A DNA stretch of 64,000 bases from Stenotrophomonas sp. Ste86. Its GTDB lineage: Bacteria > Pseudomonadota > Gammaproteobacteria > Xanthomonadales > Xanthomonadaceae. Of this stretch, positions 1-8,788 are shown in pieces. The DNA lies in assembly GCF_024519465.1 (NCBI RefSeq), contig NZ_JALJRW010000006.1, positions 75,445 through 139,444 on the forward strand. Direction: 5' to 3'. The translations under genes and the position numbers were made by a program. Position 1 is the stretch's first letter. The number at the start of each line of letters is the position of its first letter. The notes beneath the pieces were generated by a model that worked only from the letters and a program-made list of their open reading frames with translations, was not told the origin of the DNA and did not search any database.

Positions 1-709
1 GAATCGCATCACGGCGGTACAGGTTGACCGAGGCGTAGACGTTGTAACGGTCAGCGTCGAGGTCGCCGAAGCCGGCGGTGATGCTGCCCTGGTGTTCGCC
101 GTAGGAGCTGATGCGCGAGGATTTATCGGTGGTGAGGTTGATCTCGGCGCCCTGGTAGGAGCGCTTGGTGATCACGTTGATCACGCCGGCCACCGCATCG
201 GTGCCGTACACCGCCGAGGCGCCGTCGGTGAGCACTTCCATGCGTTCGATGGCCGCGGCCGGGATCGCATCGATGTTGACGAACTGGGTCTGGAAGCCGG
301 CCGGCGCGCCGTAGTACGACAGGCGACGGCCGTTCAGCAGCACCAGCGTGCCCTGCGCGCCGAGGCCACGCAGGTTGGCCTGCGAGGCACCATCGGAGCC
401 GGTGAACAGCGAGCGCGAATCCTGCTGGCCCGGGCGGGCGGCCGGCAGGTTGTCGAGCACCTGCAGCAGGGTGCGCGCGCCCATGTTCTCGATGTCCTGC
501 TTGCTGATCACCTGCACCGGCGAGGCGGTTTCCACGTCGGTGCGGCGGATGTTGGAGCCGGTCACTTCGATGCGCGACAGCTCGGTGGCCTTGGGATCGG
601 GGGTGGCGTCCTGCGCGTTGGCACTGCCGACCACGGCAACGGCCAGGCCGAGTGCGATGGACAAGGGGGTAGCGGTGATGCGGCGATGGCGATGGCGTTC
701 GGTCAACAT
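1..709 (-). CDS. TonB-dependent receptor, N-terminal part (cut by window edge)
   Basis: Outer-membrane active transporter of the TonB-dependent receptor class. Only the first 236 codons are in the window; the frame stays open to base 1. The start at 709 has AGGAGA about 6 bases upstream. A signal peptide of about 33 residues ends in SANA before QDATPDPK. Next comes the sequence RIEVTGSNIRRTD, typical of xanthomonad receptors, then the plug domain (about residues 55-190) with the segments GLGAQGTLVLLNGRR and SAVYGTDAVAGVINVITK. The beta-barrel lies outside the window. The gene is 136 bases downstream of the GH31 glycosidase on the same strand, so the two are probably co-transcribed. From context I infer uptake of GalNAc-containing glycans; the plug itself does not show the ligand. 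Confidence 0.93.
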   Translation of the reverse strand, partial: MLTERHRHRRITATPLSIALGLAVAVVGSANAQDATPDPKATELSRIEVTGSNIRRTDVETASPVQVISKQDIENMGARTLLQVLDNLPAARPGQQDSRSLFTGSDGASQANLRGLGAQGTLVLLNGRRLSYYGAPAGFQTQFVNIDAIPAAAIERMEVLTDGASAVYGTDAVAGVINVITKRSYQGAEINLTTDKSSRISSYGEHQGSITAGFGDLDADRYNVYASVNLYRRDAI

Positions 710-845
710 CTTTGTCTCCTTGTTCGATCCGCAGCGTGGGGCTGGCGGTGGATGGGTGTTTTCGGGCAAACGTCCCCCGTTCCGCGGCCGGCGGGCCGCA
801 GTCGGGAAAACGCAGAGAGCTGTTTTGAAGCGGGCGGTTGAGCGG

Positions 846-3800
846 TTACGGCGACACGATGCTGGCGGTATCGCCCTCCTGTCCGATCAGGGCGGCATTG
901 GCCCAGTTGCCACAGACCTGCGCAGGCGTCTGGCCCTGCGCGCCCAGCGTGCGCAGGCTCAGTCGCTGCAGGCCGCGCACGTCCACTTCCGGTTTGACCA
1001 CGCCCGGTGCCTTGACCAGGCCGCTGTCGTACAGCAGCCGGCCATCGCCCCAGACCTGGAACTGCATGCCACCGGCGGCGCGGCATTGGTCATCGATGCC
1101 GAGGTCGGCGCGCAGCAGGCGCCAGCTACCGCCCAGCTGCAGGTCGATGCGGCTGCTGGCATTCACGCCCAGGCCGCGACGGAAGTGCAGGCCGTTCATG
1201 CGCATGTCCGCCGTGCCGCCGAAGGCGTGGTCGGTGGCGACGCTGGCCTGCAACGCGGCCGGCAGTGGCAATGCGGACAGGTACAGCTGCTGCGCCGGCT
1301 TTTCAGGCTGCTGGTGTTCCAGCACATGGAAGGTCGACAGCACGATCGGACCCACATCGCGCGGCTGCAGCGCATCCACCGCGCGGGCCACGCTGCCCTG
1401 CGCGGCGGTCACCATCGGATCGGACGCGCTGGCGCCGTCGCCTTCCGGGTTCTGCGTGCTCAACACGCGGAAGCGCAGCAGGCGGCCGGCGTGGGCGGGG
1501 AAGTCGATCTGCTGCATGCCCTGCTGCAGGGTCAGGCGACCGCGCTTGACCGGTTCGCCCCACTCGCCGTTGCTGTCGGCCAGGTAGATCTCGTAGTCGC
1601 GGATCTGCCCGTTCTTCCAGTGCTGGTCGTTGCGCGGGGCCAGTTCGATGCCATCGATCAACTTGCGCTCGCCGAAGCCGACCACCCATTCGTGCGCGCC
1701 GGTCTTGACCGCCTGGTTGCGCACCGTGCGGAACCACGTGGCCGTATCGTCGTCGAAGGCCTTTTCCAGTTCGTAGCCCTGTTCTTCGGCCGGGCGGTTG
1801 ACCACCAGCAGGCTGTCCGACGGCAGCGCGCGGCCCAGCTCGGGCGCAGCCGGGTAGGCGTCATCGGCCACGGCGGCGGCGACCGGTAGCGCCAGTTGCA
1901 GGCGCAGCGGCTGGCGGATGTCGCTGGGGGCGGTACGCACGTGCACGGTGCCGCGACGCTCGCTGGCATCGAAGTACCAGCCTTCGCTGGCCGCCTGCCA
2001 TGCCGCCTTGTCGGCCAGCATCGGCAACGTGCGCTCGCCCAGCGTCACCGCGCTCGGACGCTGGCGGCTGAGCACCCGCAGGCCATAGCGGCGCTGCGCC
2101 CGCTGACCGGCGTACTGGCCCTGCACGGCATCGATGCGCACCTGCACCGGGCCACTGCCCTGCGCCGGTGCCTGCACGTGGATCTGCTGGGTGCTGGATT
2201 CGCCCTTCTCGTAGCGGCGGGTGGCGCCGTCGTCTTCGTACAGGGTGTAGCTGGCCTCGCCCTGCGGATACAGGTCGAAGGTCACTTCATCGAGGGGCTT
2301 TTCACCGTCGTAGAGCATGTCCGGGTACATCGGGATGATCGCCCCGGCGCGCACGAACACCGGGATCGTGGCCAGGTCGACCGGGCGGTCCAGCGAACGT
2401 CCGTCGGCACCGGCCTGCAGTTGGCGCCCGTCCCAGTAGTCGATCCAGCGGCCCGGCGGCAGGTGGATGTCGCGGCGCCAGCCACGGCTGGCGGCCTGGC
2501 TGCGGTACACCGGGGCGATCAGCAGTTCGCGGCCGAGCAGGAACTGATACTTGTGCGCTTCGGTATACGCCTGCGGGTCCTGCGGGTAGTCCCACATCAG
2601 CGCGCGCAGCGGCGGTGCGCCGCTGGTGGCCGCATCGTGCGCCAGCCCGTACATGTACGGGGTCATGCGCATCTTCAGCTTGAGGTAGTCGCGGTTGACG
2701 CTGCGGTACGGCTCGTCGAACCACCACGGGTGCTTGCGCGCATTGGCCGACCAGCCGGACATGCCCATCAGCACGGGCGTGAAGCTCTTCCACTGCAGGT
2801 CGCGGGTGAAGGTTTCGGCGCTGCCGCCGAAGATCGCATCCACATCGCCACTGGCATAGGCCATGCCGGACAGGCCCGAGCCGATGAGGGTCGGAATGTG
2901 CCAGCGGATGTAATCCCAGCTGCTGCTCTGGTCGCCGGTCCAGGCCACCGCGTAGCGCTGGATGCCACCCCAGCCCATCACCGTCCACAGGAACGGACGC
3001 GAGTCGGAGTTGTTGAGAATGCCGTTGAACGCGGACTGGTTGGCGTCCATCGCGAACTGGTAACCCTTGCCGGTCCAGGCCACGTCCAGCTTCTGCACGC
3101 GGCTGCCGGCGGTGCCCACTTCCCAGGCGATCTTGTCCACGCCGTTCTCGGTCCACAGGCCGGTCTTGAAGCCGTATTTCGCCAAGCCCTGCACCGTTTC
3201 CGGGAGTTTTTTATAACCGCAGCCGTACCCGTCGTTGGGCAGGATCCAGCCGCCGGGCATGTCGTGCGCGCGGTACTGCTTGGCCACGCTGTCGACCACG
3301 TCCGGGGTGGTGCCGGTGGGGCCATCGCTCCAGCCGTCGGGCACGCTGCCGGGCTTCTTGATGTTGTCGGCGTCGTTGTAGCAGTCGGCATCGCCATAGG
3401 AGAACGCCCAACGCGGCAGCAGGCCGGCGCGGCCGGTCAGCGTGGTGTAGCGGTCCAGCAGCGTGTGCAGGCTGGGCCCGACGAAGTAGTACGCATCGAA
3501 GCGGTCTTCGCGATGCAGCAGCGTGGCCTGGTCGGCCTGGCGCAGGTCGTAGCTGCCATCGCTCCAGGTGTTGCGCAGCATGCCCCAGCCGCGCGAGCTG
3601 AGCAGCATCGGTGCCGGGTTGGGGCGGTCGCCCTCTTCCCAGCCACCGGAGTAGGACACCTCCAGCTCGCGGCCCTTGAACTCGAAGCGGCCGTTCTGCT
3701 GGCCACCGCCGTAGAAGTGTTCGTCGGCCTCGCTGGACAGCACCTGCACGCTCTGCTCCTTGTCCAGGTCCAGCGGCTGCAGTTCGCGCCACAGCGCGAT

Positions 3801-4205
3801 GTCGGTGCCCTGCTCGCGGCGGTCCAGCGCCAGCCGCAGCGGCGTGCGCTGGATGTGCAGCACCAGCGCATCGGTGCGGATGCGCACTTCGTTGCCGTCT
3901 TCTTCCAGCTGGAAGGCGACCTTGGCCGCCGGCTGCGGCAGCACGATCGGGGCGGCCTTGTCGCCGGCCGGCCGCAGTGTGCCGTTGCGCCCGGCCTGGA
4001 TGCGCAGCACGTCCGCGCCGAGCAGGTCTACGCGCAGCGCCACGCCGTTGTCGGTGCTCAGCGTCCAGCCAGGGCTGCCGTCCTTGCCGGGGGCGGCGGT
4101 GATGCCGCGCAGGTTGCCCAGCGGTTCGGCCATCGCCGGTGCGGCCACCGCCAGCGCGGCCAGCAGTGCGATCGTCAAACCCGTGCGTCGTACCCGGAAT
4201 TCCAC
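846..4205 (-). CDS. Exported GH31 glycosidase with CBM32 and NPCBM modules, probable alpha-N-acetylgalactosaminidase
   Basis: Glycoside hydrolase family 31 enzyme of about 1119 aa. With the GTG start at 4205 a clean signal peptide follows (cleavage after APAMA, about residue 26); a TTG at 4241 would add 12 residues. Then come the GH31 N-terminal beta domain, the barrel (about 250-560) with a KLDVAW segment (likely nucleophile D374) and WTGDQ (likely acid/base D425), a DUF5110-like domain (about 640-710), an F5/8 type C/CBM32 domain (about 795-925) and a C-terminal NPCBM domain (about 973-1119). Ordinary GH31 alpha-glucosidases have a different nucleophile motif. The KLDVAW form plus CBM32/NPCBM modules resembles the GH31 alpha-N-acetylgalactosaminidase group, and the divergent aga operon fits. 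Family is certain; substrate is inferred. It probably acts outside the cytoplasm. Confidence 0.9.
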   Translation of the reverse strand: MEFRVRRTGLTIALLAALAVAAPAMAEPLGNLRGITAAPGKDGSPGWTLSTDNGVALRVDLLGADVLRIQAGRNGTLRPAGDKAAPIVLPQPAAKVAFQLEEDGNEVRIRTDALVLHIQRTPLRLALDRREQGTDIALWRELQPLDLDKEQSVQVLSSEADEHFYGGGQQNGRFEFKGRELEVSYSGGWEEGDRPNPAPMLLSSRGWGMLRNTWSDGSYDLRQADQATLLHREDRFDAYYFVGPSLHTLLDRYTTLTGRAGLLPRWAFSYGDADCYNDADNIKKPGSVPDGWSDGPTGTTPDVVDSVAKQYRAHDMPGGWILPNDGYGCGYKKLPETVQGLAKYGFKTGLWTENGVDKIAWEVGTAGSRVQKLDVAWTGKGYQFAMDANQSAFNGILNNSDSRPFLWTVMGWGGIQRYAVAWTGDQSSSWDYIRWHIPTLIGSGLSGMAYASGDVDAIFGGSAETFTRDLQWKSFTPVLMGMSGWSANARKHPWWFDEPYRSVNRDYLKLKMRMTPYMYGLAHDAATSGAPPLRALMWDYPQDPQAYTEAHKYQFLLGRELLIAPVYRSQAASRGWRRDIHLPPGRWIDYWDGRQLQAGADGRSLDRPVDLATIPVFVRAGAIIPMYPDMLYDGEKPLDEVTFDLYPQGEASYTLYEDDGATRRYEKGESSTQQIHVQAPAQGSGPVQVRIDAVQGQYAGQRAQRRYGLRVLSRQRPSAVTLGERTLPMLADKAAWQAASEGWYFDASERRGTVHVRTAPSDIRQPLRLQLALPVAAAVADDAYPAAPELGRALPSDSLLVVNRPAEEQGYELEKAFDDDTATWFRTVRNQAVKTGAHEWVVGFGERKLIDGIELAPRNDQHWKNGQIRDYEIYLADSNGEWGEPVKRGRLTLQQGMQQIDFPAHAGRLLRFRVLSTQNPEGDGASASDPMVTAAQGSVARAVDALQPRDVGPIVLSTFHVLEHQQPEKPAQQLYLSALPLPAALQASVATDHAFGGTADMRMNGLHFRRGLGVNASSRIDLQLGGSWRLLRADLGIDDQCRAAGGMQFQVWGDGRLLYDSGLVKAPGVVKPEVDVRGLQRLSLRTLGAQGQTPAQVCGNWANAALIGQEGDTASIVSP

Positions 4206-4255
4206 CTTGCCCCCAAGCCCGCGATGAGCGGGTATCTGCAACCAGTGCGGCCGAC

Positions 4256-4292
4256 TCTAGGGCAGGGTCTCGAAAGATGTCAATAAATTGCA
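4256..4292 (-). promoter_or_regulatory. Candidate promoter and AgaR operator of the GH31 gene
   Basis: Reading leftward, TTGACA (4284-4279) is followed after 18 bases by TAGAGT (4261-4256), a plausible sigma70 pair. The spacer starts with CTTTCGA. The string TTGACATCTTTCGA closely matches TTGACATTTCGA in front of agaS on the other strand, so both divergent units seem to share one operator type. Assignment to AgaR is inferred from context. Confidence 0.45.
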
Positions 4293-4321
4293 AAGAAAAA
4301 AGAAGGATATTTCAGTCTAAA

Positions 4322-4327
4322 CGAAAG
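4322..4327. promoter_or_regulatory. CGAAAG box, possible third AgaR half-site
   Basis: CGAAAG, read CTTTCGTTTAGA on the minus strand, lies mid-way in the AT-rich divergent intergenic region 4206-4527. It repeats the hexamer present at both candidate operators. It could be an auxiliary site; weak on its own. Confidence 0.3.
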
Positions 4328-4464
4328 TTGTTGCGGGGCACCACTTTCTATATGGCGGCTGAATGCGGACTTCGTGTCGCCTGTAACCATGTCGCAGCGC
4401 GGCATCTTTGCGATTGGCGCCGTATTGTTCGCGGGAAAATGTGATCGACCCAGCTTTTCTTTAT

Positions 4465-4490
4465 CTTTCGATATTTGACATTTCGAAAGA
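4465..4490 (+). promoter_or_regulatory. Candidate AgaR operator in front of agaS
   Basis: CTTTCG (4465-4470) and TTTCGAAAG (4481-4489) flank TTTGACA. The pattern resembles the TTTC-repeat operators of E. coli AgaR, a DeoR-family repressor. It sits about 40 bases before the agaS start. No convincing -10 element was found downstream, so the exact promoter is unclear. Confidence 0.45.
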
Positions 4491-4527
4491 AAACACAGAA
4501 GGTGCGGTCGCCCAACAGGAATTGCGA

Positions 4528-5685
4528 ATGGACGCTTCTCTGCTCACTGATTTGCCCGCGTGGCAGCGCCTCGGCGGCGCCTATACCGCCGAAGAAATCG
4601 CCCAGCAGCCGCGCATGTGGACGGCGCTGGCCGACAGCCTGGACAGCGCGCAGGCGAAGATCGATACCTTCCTCGGCCAGGCCCTGCGCCAGCCGGGCCA
4701 ACTGGTCATCTTCACCGGCGCCGGCAGCTCGGGCTTCATCGCCGAGATGGTGGCCGACCAGATCAACGCGCAGTGGCCGGCCGAAGTGCGCGCCCTGCAC
4801 ACCACCAGCCTGCTGACCCACCCGGCGCTGTACCTGCGCCGCGACCGCCCGACCCTGCTGGTGTCCTTCGGCCGCAGCGGCTCCAGCCCGGAAAGCGTGG
4901 CCGTGGTGGAGCTGGTGCGTGCGATGGTGGATGAGGCGCGCTTCCTGGATATCACCTGCAACCCCGACGGCGAACTGGCCCGGCGTGGCCAGGGCCGCAG
5001 CGACACGCTGTCGCTGCTGATGCCGGTCGCCAGCTGCGACCGTGCGTTCGCCATGACCAGCAGCCTGAGCTGCATGCTGCTGGCCGCGCTGAGCGTGTTC
5101 GACACCGCGCCGTGGCCGCAGCGCCTGCAGCGTCTGCGCACGCTTGCCACGCACGGTGAGCAGGCGCTGGGCGCCTGGGATACCGGCGTGGGTACACTGG
5201 CGCAAGCGGCGTATTCGCGGGTGATCTACCTGGGCAGCGGCCCGCTGGAAGCGCTGGCACGCGAGGCAGCGCTGAAAGTGCTCGAACTCACCGGTGGGCG
5301 TGTACTGGCGCTGGCCAACACGCCGCTCGGCTTCCGTCATGGTCCCAAGTCCACGCTCGATGGCGACACCCTGGTGGTGATGCTGCGCAGCGCGCAGCCG
5401 CTGTCGCGCCGCTACGAGCAGGACCTGCTGGACGAACTGCGCCGCGACCGCATCGCCGCCAAGGTGATCTCGGTGGGCCCCGACGGCGCCGACCGCGTCG
5501 AGGGCGACTTCGTCCTGGATGCGCCCGCGCTGGCCGACCCGTGGCTGGCACCGCTGTGGCTGCTGGTGCCGCAGTGCTATGCCCTGCAGCGCTCGGCCGC
5601 GCTCGGCATCACGCCGGACAATCCCTTCCCCGACGGCACCGTCAACCGGGTCGTGCAGGGCGTGACCATCCATCCCCATGGCTGA
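4528..5685 (+). CDS. agaS: Galactosamine-6-phosphate deaminase/isomerase
   Basis: SIS-domain sugar isomerase of 385 aa, the size of E. coli AgaS. AgaS enzymes convert galactosamine-6-phosphate to tagatose-6-phosphate and ammonia in the cytoplasm. Visible features are FTGAGSSGFIAE (about residues 67-78), SFGRSGSSPESVAV in the first SIS domain and a second SIS domain with YLGSGPLEALAREAALKVLEL, followed by GFRHGPKS, typical of the AgaS/GlmS type. I chose the ATG at 4528 because AGGA lies 7 bases upstream and the homologous region begins there; the frame is open further upstream. First gene of the rightward aga operon; its end overlaps the kinase start. Confidence 0.9.
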   Translation: MDASLLTDLPAWQRLGGAYTAEEIAQQPRMWTALADSLDSAQAKIDTFLGQALRQPGQLVIFTGAGSSGFIAEMVADQINAQWPAEVRALHTTSLLTHPALYLRRDRPTLLVSFGRSGSSPESVAVVELVRAMVDEARFLDITCNPDGELARRGQGRSDTLSLLMPVASCDRAFAMTSSLSCMLLAALSVFDTAPWPQRLQRLRTLATHGEQALGAWDTGVGTLAQAAYSRVIYLGSGPLEALAREAALKVLELTGGRVLALANTPLGFRHGPKSTLDGDTLVVMLRSAQPLSRRYEQDLLDELRRDRIAAKVISVGPDGADRVEGDFVLDAPALADPWLAPLWLLVPQCYALQRSAALGITPDNPFPDGTVNRVVQGVTIHPHG

Positions 5686-6625
5686 GCAGGCAACGCCCAT
5701 GCAGTGTTGGTACGGCCTCGATGTGGGTGGCACCAAGATCGAACTGGTCGCCTACGACGGCGACCTGCGCGAGCTGCATCGGCAGCGGGTGGGCACGCCG
5801 ACACAGGACTACGACGCGTTCCTGCAGGCCATCGCCGGTCTGGTGCACGGCGCGGACGCGGCATTGGGCGGTGCAGGCATTGCCATCGGCATCGGCCTGC
5901 CCGGCGTGCGCGACCGCGTCAGCGGCCGCCAACTGAGCGCCAACGTACCGGTGCTGACCGGGCGCCTGGTCGGTGATGACCTGCAGGCGTTGCTGCAACG
6001 CCCGCTGCAGTTCGGCAACGACCTGCAGTGCTTCGCGTTGAGCGAGGCCCACGGCGGCGCGGGTGCGGGCTACGCGAGCATGTTCGGCGCGATCCTCGGC
6101 ACCGGTGCCGGTGGCGGCTTCTGCGTGGGTGGGCGCCTGGTCGCCGGTGCCAACGGCATTGCCGGCGAGTGGGGGCACTGGAGCATTCCGGCCACCCTCC
6201 TGCAGCGCCATGCCTTGCCGGTGCTGGCCTGCGCCTGTGGCCTGCGCGGCTGTCTGGAGCGATATGTCTCCGGCAATGGGCTGACGTTGATTTACGAAGG
6301 CCGCGGCGGCGAGGCGATGGACGCCACGACCGTGGTGGCCCTGGCCGCCGCCGGCAATCCCCTCGCGGCGCAGGCGCTGGCGGTCCACCGCGATCTGCTC
6401 GGTTACAGCTTCGCCAACCTCATCCTGGCCGTCGATCCGCACGTGATCGTGCTCGGCGGCGGGCTGTCCAAGCTGGAGCAGCTCTACCGCGACCTGCCAG
6501 CGGCGATCGCCCCGTACCTGTTCCAGGGGGTGCGCGTGCCCCCGATCCTGCCGCCGGCCTTCGGCGATGCCGGTGGCGCACGCGGCGCCGCCCTGCTCGC
6601 GCGGCAGCACCACCGGGCCCACTGA
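5678..6625 (+). CDS. ROK family sugar kinase, probable N-acetylgalactosamine kinase
   Basis: ATP-dependent sugar kinase of the ROK family, 315 aa. The phosphate-1 motif DVGGTKIELVAYDG is near the N-terminus. GAILGTGAGGGFCVGG and GEWGHW form the centre, and the ROK zinc signature CACGLRGCLERYVSGNG is at about residues 187-203. ROK members include NagK-type N-acetylhexosamine kinases, and position in the aga operon suggests it makes GalNAc-6-phosphate. The ATG at 5678 overlaps the agaS stop by 8 bases; an ATG at 5699 is an alternative. GalNAc kinases of other proteobacteria need not be ROK proteins, so substrate specificity is inference. Confidence 0.85.
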   Translation: MAEQATPMQCWYGLDVGGTKIELVAYDGDLRELHRQRVGTPTQDYDAFLQAIAGLVHGADAALGGAGIAIGIGLPGVRDRVSGRQLSANVPVLTGRLVGDDLQALLQRPLQFGNDLQCFALSEAHGGAGAGYASMFGAILGTGAGGGFCVGGRLVAGANGIAGEWGHWSIPATLLQRHALPVLACACGLRGCLERYVSGNGLTLIYEGRGGEAMDATTVVALAAAGNPLAAQALAVHRDLLGYSFANLILAVDPHVIVLGGGLSKLEQLYRDLPAAIAPYLFQGVRVPPILPPAFGDAGGARGAALLARQHHRAH

Positions 6626-6649
6626 TCTTCCGTTGTTACTGGAGTTGCC

Positions 6650-7978
6650 ATGTCTGCCATCCAATCGCTGATCGCCGCCCATCGCCAAGGCCACCCCGTC
6701 GGGCTGTACAGCGTGTGCTGCAGCAACGCACCGGTGCTGCTGGCGGCGATGCAGGTGGCCCGGCGCTACGACACCCTGCTGCTGATCGAGGCGACCTCCA
6801 ACCAGGTCGACCAGTTCGGCGGCTATACCGGCATGACCCCGCCGCAGTACCGCGACTACGTGCTGCAGCTGGCACGCGACGCCGGCTTCCCGGCCGAGCG
6901 CTTGGTGCTGGGCGGCGATCACCTCGGCCCCAACGCCTGGCAGAAGGGTCCGGCCGAGGCGGCCATGGCCAATGCGCGCGTGCTGATCGCCGCCTACGTG
7001 GCCGCCGGCTTCCACAAGATCCACCTGGACTGCAGCATGTCCTGCGCCGATGACCCGGTGCCGCTGCCGGATGCCACCGTCGCGGCGCGCTCGGCCGAGC
7101 TGGCGCGCATCGCCGAGCGCACCGCCGCCGAGCACGGCCTGCCGCCGCCGGTGTATGTGATCGGCACCGAGGTGCCAATCCCCGGTGGCGAAGCCTCGCT
7201 GGCCGGTGGCCTGCAGGTCACCACGCCCGCCGCTGCGGCGACCACGCTGGCGATCCACCGCGAGGCGTTCGCCGCGCCGGACCTGCTGCCGGCGTGGGAG
7301 CGGGTGATCGCGATGGTGGTGCAGCCGGGTGTGGATTTCGACCACAGCAGCGTGCACTACTACGACCCGGCCGCCGCGGCCGAACTGTCGGCGTTTGTCG
7401 AGCAGCAGCCGCGCATCGTGTTCGAGGCACACTCCACCGATTACCAGACCGAAGCTGGCCTGCATGCGCTGGTGCGCGATCACTTCGCCATCCTCAAGGT
7501 AGGCCCGGCGGCGACCTATGCCTTCCGCGAGGCGGTGTTCGCGCTGGCGATGATCGAGCGCGAACTGCTGCCCGCCGCGCGGTGCTCGAACCTGATCGAG
7601 GTGCTGGACCGCTGCATGGTCGACATGCCAGGCAGCTGGCGCAGCTACTACCAGGGCGATGAACACCAACTGCGCCTGCTGCGCGCGTACGCGCTCAGTG
7701 ACCGCAGCCGCTACTACTGGGGTGAAGCGCCGGTGCAGGCAGCACTGGACACCCTGCTGGCCAACCTGACCGAACACGCGCCGCCGCAGATCCTGCTCAG
7801 CCAGTTTCTGCCCACCCAGCAGCTGGCCATCGAACGCGGCGAGCTGCAGGCCGAGCCCCGCGCGCTGATCCAGCACAAGGTGGCCGAGCGCCTTGCCGAG
7901 TACGCACGCGCCTGCAATCGCAACCGGGCAGCTGCCGATAACGAAACTTCCCGGGCCACGGAGCTTTCGGAACGGTAA
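6650..7978 (+). CDS. agaZ: D-tagatose-1,6-bisphosphate aldolase subunit, GatZ/KbaZ/AgaZ family
   Basis: 442-aa member of the GatZ/KbaZ/AgaZ family. Typical segments are HPVGLYSVCCSNAPVLLAAM near the start, LLIEATSNQVDQFGGYTGM, GGDHLGPNAWQ, KIHLDCSMSCADD and YVIGTEVPIPGGE. In enteric bacteria these proteins support the class II aldolase GatY/KbaY, and some were once annotated as tagatose-6-phosphate kinases. No GatY/KbaY partner or separate tagatose-6-phosphate kinase is in this window, so those steps must be done by proteins encoded elsewhere or by this one. It follows the kinase by 24 bases and precedes agaR by 33 bases, in the same operon. Confidence 0.88.
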   Translation: MSAIQSLIAAHRQGHPVGLYSVCCSNAPVLLAAMQVARRYDTLLLIEATSNQVDQFGGYTGMTPPQYRDYVLQLARDAGFPAERLVLGGDHLGPNAWQKGPAEAAMANARVLIAAYVAAGFHKIHLDCSMSCADDPVPLPDATVAARSAELARIAERTAAEHGLPPPVYVIGTEVPIPGGEASLAGGLQVTTPAAAATTLAIHREAFAAPDLLPAWERVIAMVVQPGVDFDHSSVHYYDPAAAAELSAFVEQQPRIVFEAHSTDYQTEAGLHALVRDHFAILKVGPAATYAFREAVFALAMIERELLPAARCSNLIEVLDRCMVDMPGSWRSYYQGDEHQLRLLRAYALSDRSRYYWGEAPVQAALDTLLANLTEHAPPQILLSQFLPTQQLAIERGELQAEPRALIQHKVAERLAEYARACNRNRAAADNETSRATELSER

Positions 7979-8011
7979 GCTTTGGCTTTCCTTCTGAACG
8001 GAATCGTCCCC

Positions 8012-8788
8012 ATGCGGAACACACGGCAGCGCCGCCAACAGATCCTGCAGTTGTTGGTCGACCACGGCAACGTGCAGGTCAGCGATCTCGTCGAGCGCTT
8101 TGGCGTGTCGGCGGTGACCATCCGCGCCGACCTGACCCACATCGAGTCGCAGGGCATGGCCACCCGCACCCACGGCGGCGCCACGCTGGTACGCACGCCG
8201 CTGCCGGAGCAGGACATCCACGAGAAGGACACGCTCAACCTGCCGGTCAAGGACAGCATCGGCGCGCACGCGGCTGGCCTGGTCAAGGCAGGCGACAACA
8301 TCATCATCGACTCCGGCTCCACCACGATGACCCTGGCCCGCCACCTGCGCGCGCACCGCGACGTGACGGTGATGACCAACGGCCTGAACATCGCCTGGGA
8401 GCTGGCCAACGCACCGGGGGTTGAGCTGCTGCTCACCGGTGGACTGCTGCGCAAGCAGTCGCTGTCGCTGCAGGGCAGCCAGGCCGAGGCCAGCCTCAAC
8501 ACCTACAGCTTCGACACCCTGTTCCTGGGCGTGGATGGCCTGGACCTGCAGTTCGGGCTCACCACCCACCACGAGGCCGAAGCCAGCCTCAACCACCGCA
8601 TGGTCGAGCGCGCGCGCCGCATCGTGGTGCTGACCGATGCCTCCAAGTTCGGCCGGGTCAGCCTGCACCGTATCGCACAGCTGGACCAGGTCCATACCGT
8701 CATCACCGACGCCAGCATCGACGCCGAGTACCTGGAAGGACTGCAGCGGCTGGGCATCGAAGTGATCATCGCCGAGTCCCCGCCTTGA
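8012..8788 (+). CDS. agaR: DeoR-family transcriptional repressor of the aga locus
   Basis: 258-aa DeoR-type regulator. The N-terminal helix-turn-helix reads RRQQILQLLVDHGNVQVSDL, followed by FGVSAVTIRADLTHIESQG and the family sequence THGGA. The C-terminal sugar-phosphate-sensing domain contains IIDSGSTTMTLARHL, VMTNGLNIA and a DTLFLGVDGLD segment. The ATG at 8012 (MRNTRQRR) is preferred over an in-frame start at 7982 because the HTH normally begins right after such a start and GGAA lies upstream. Its TGA overlaps the TTG start of the deacetylase. It likely binds the CTTTCG boxes at 4.27-4.49 kb and is released by a pathway phosphosugar; this is inferred from family and location. Confidence 0.88.
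   Translation: MRNTRQRRQQILQLLVDHGNVQVSDLVERFGVSAVTIRADLTHIESQGMATRTHGGATLVRTPLPEQDIHEKDTLNLPVKDSIGAHAAGLVKAGDNIIIDSGSTTMTLARHLRAHRDVTVMTNGLNIAWELANAPGVELLLTGGLLRKQSLSLQGSQAEASLNTYSFDTLFLGVDGLDLQFGLTTHHEAEASLNHRMVERARRIVVLTDASKFGRVSLHRIAQLDQVHTVITDASIDAEYLEGLQRLGIEVIIAESPP

Noticed and set aside
1896-4286. Long open frame (796 aa) on the plus strand opposite the GH31 gene
   Set aside because: Composition is His/Arg/Ala/Val-rich without any domain, a shadow of high-GC codon use; the minus strand carries a clear GH31 protein.
5642-8695. Long leftward open frame (1017 aa) across the aga operon
   Set aside because: It runs antisense through three recognisable genes and has no start context or domain.
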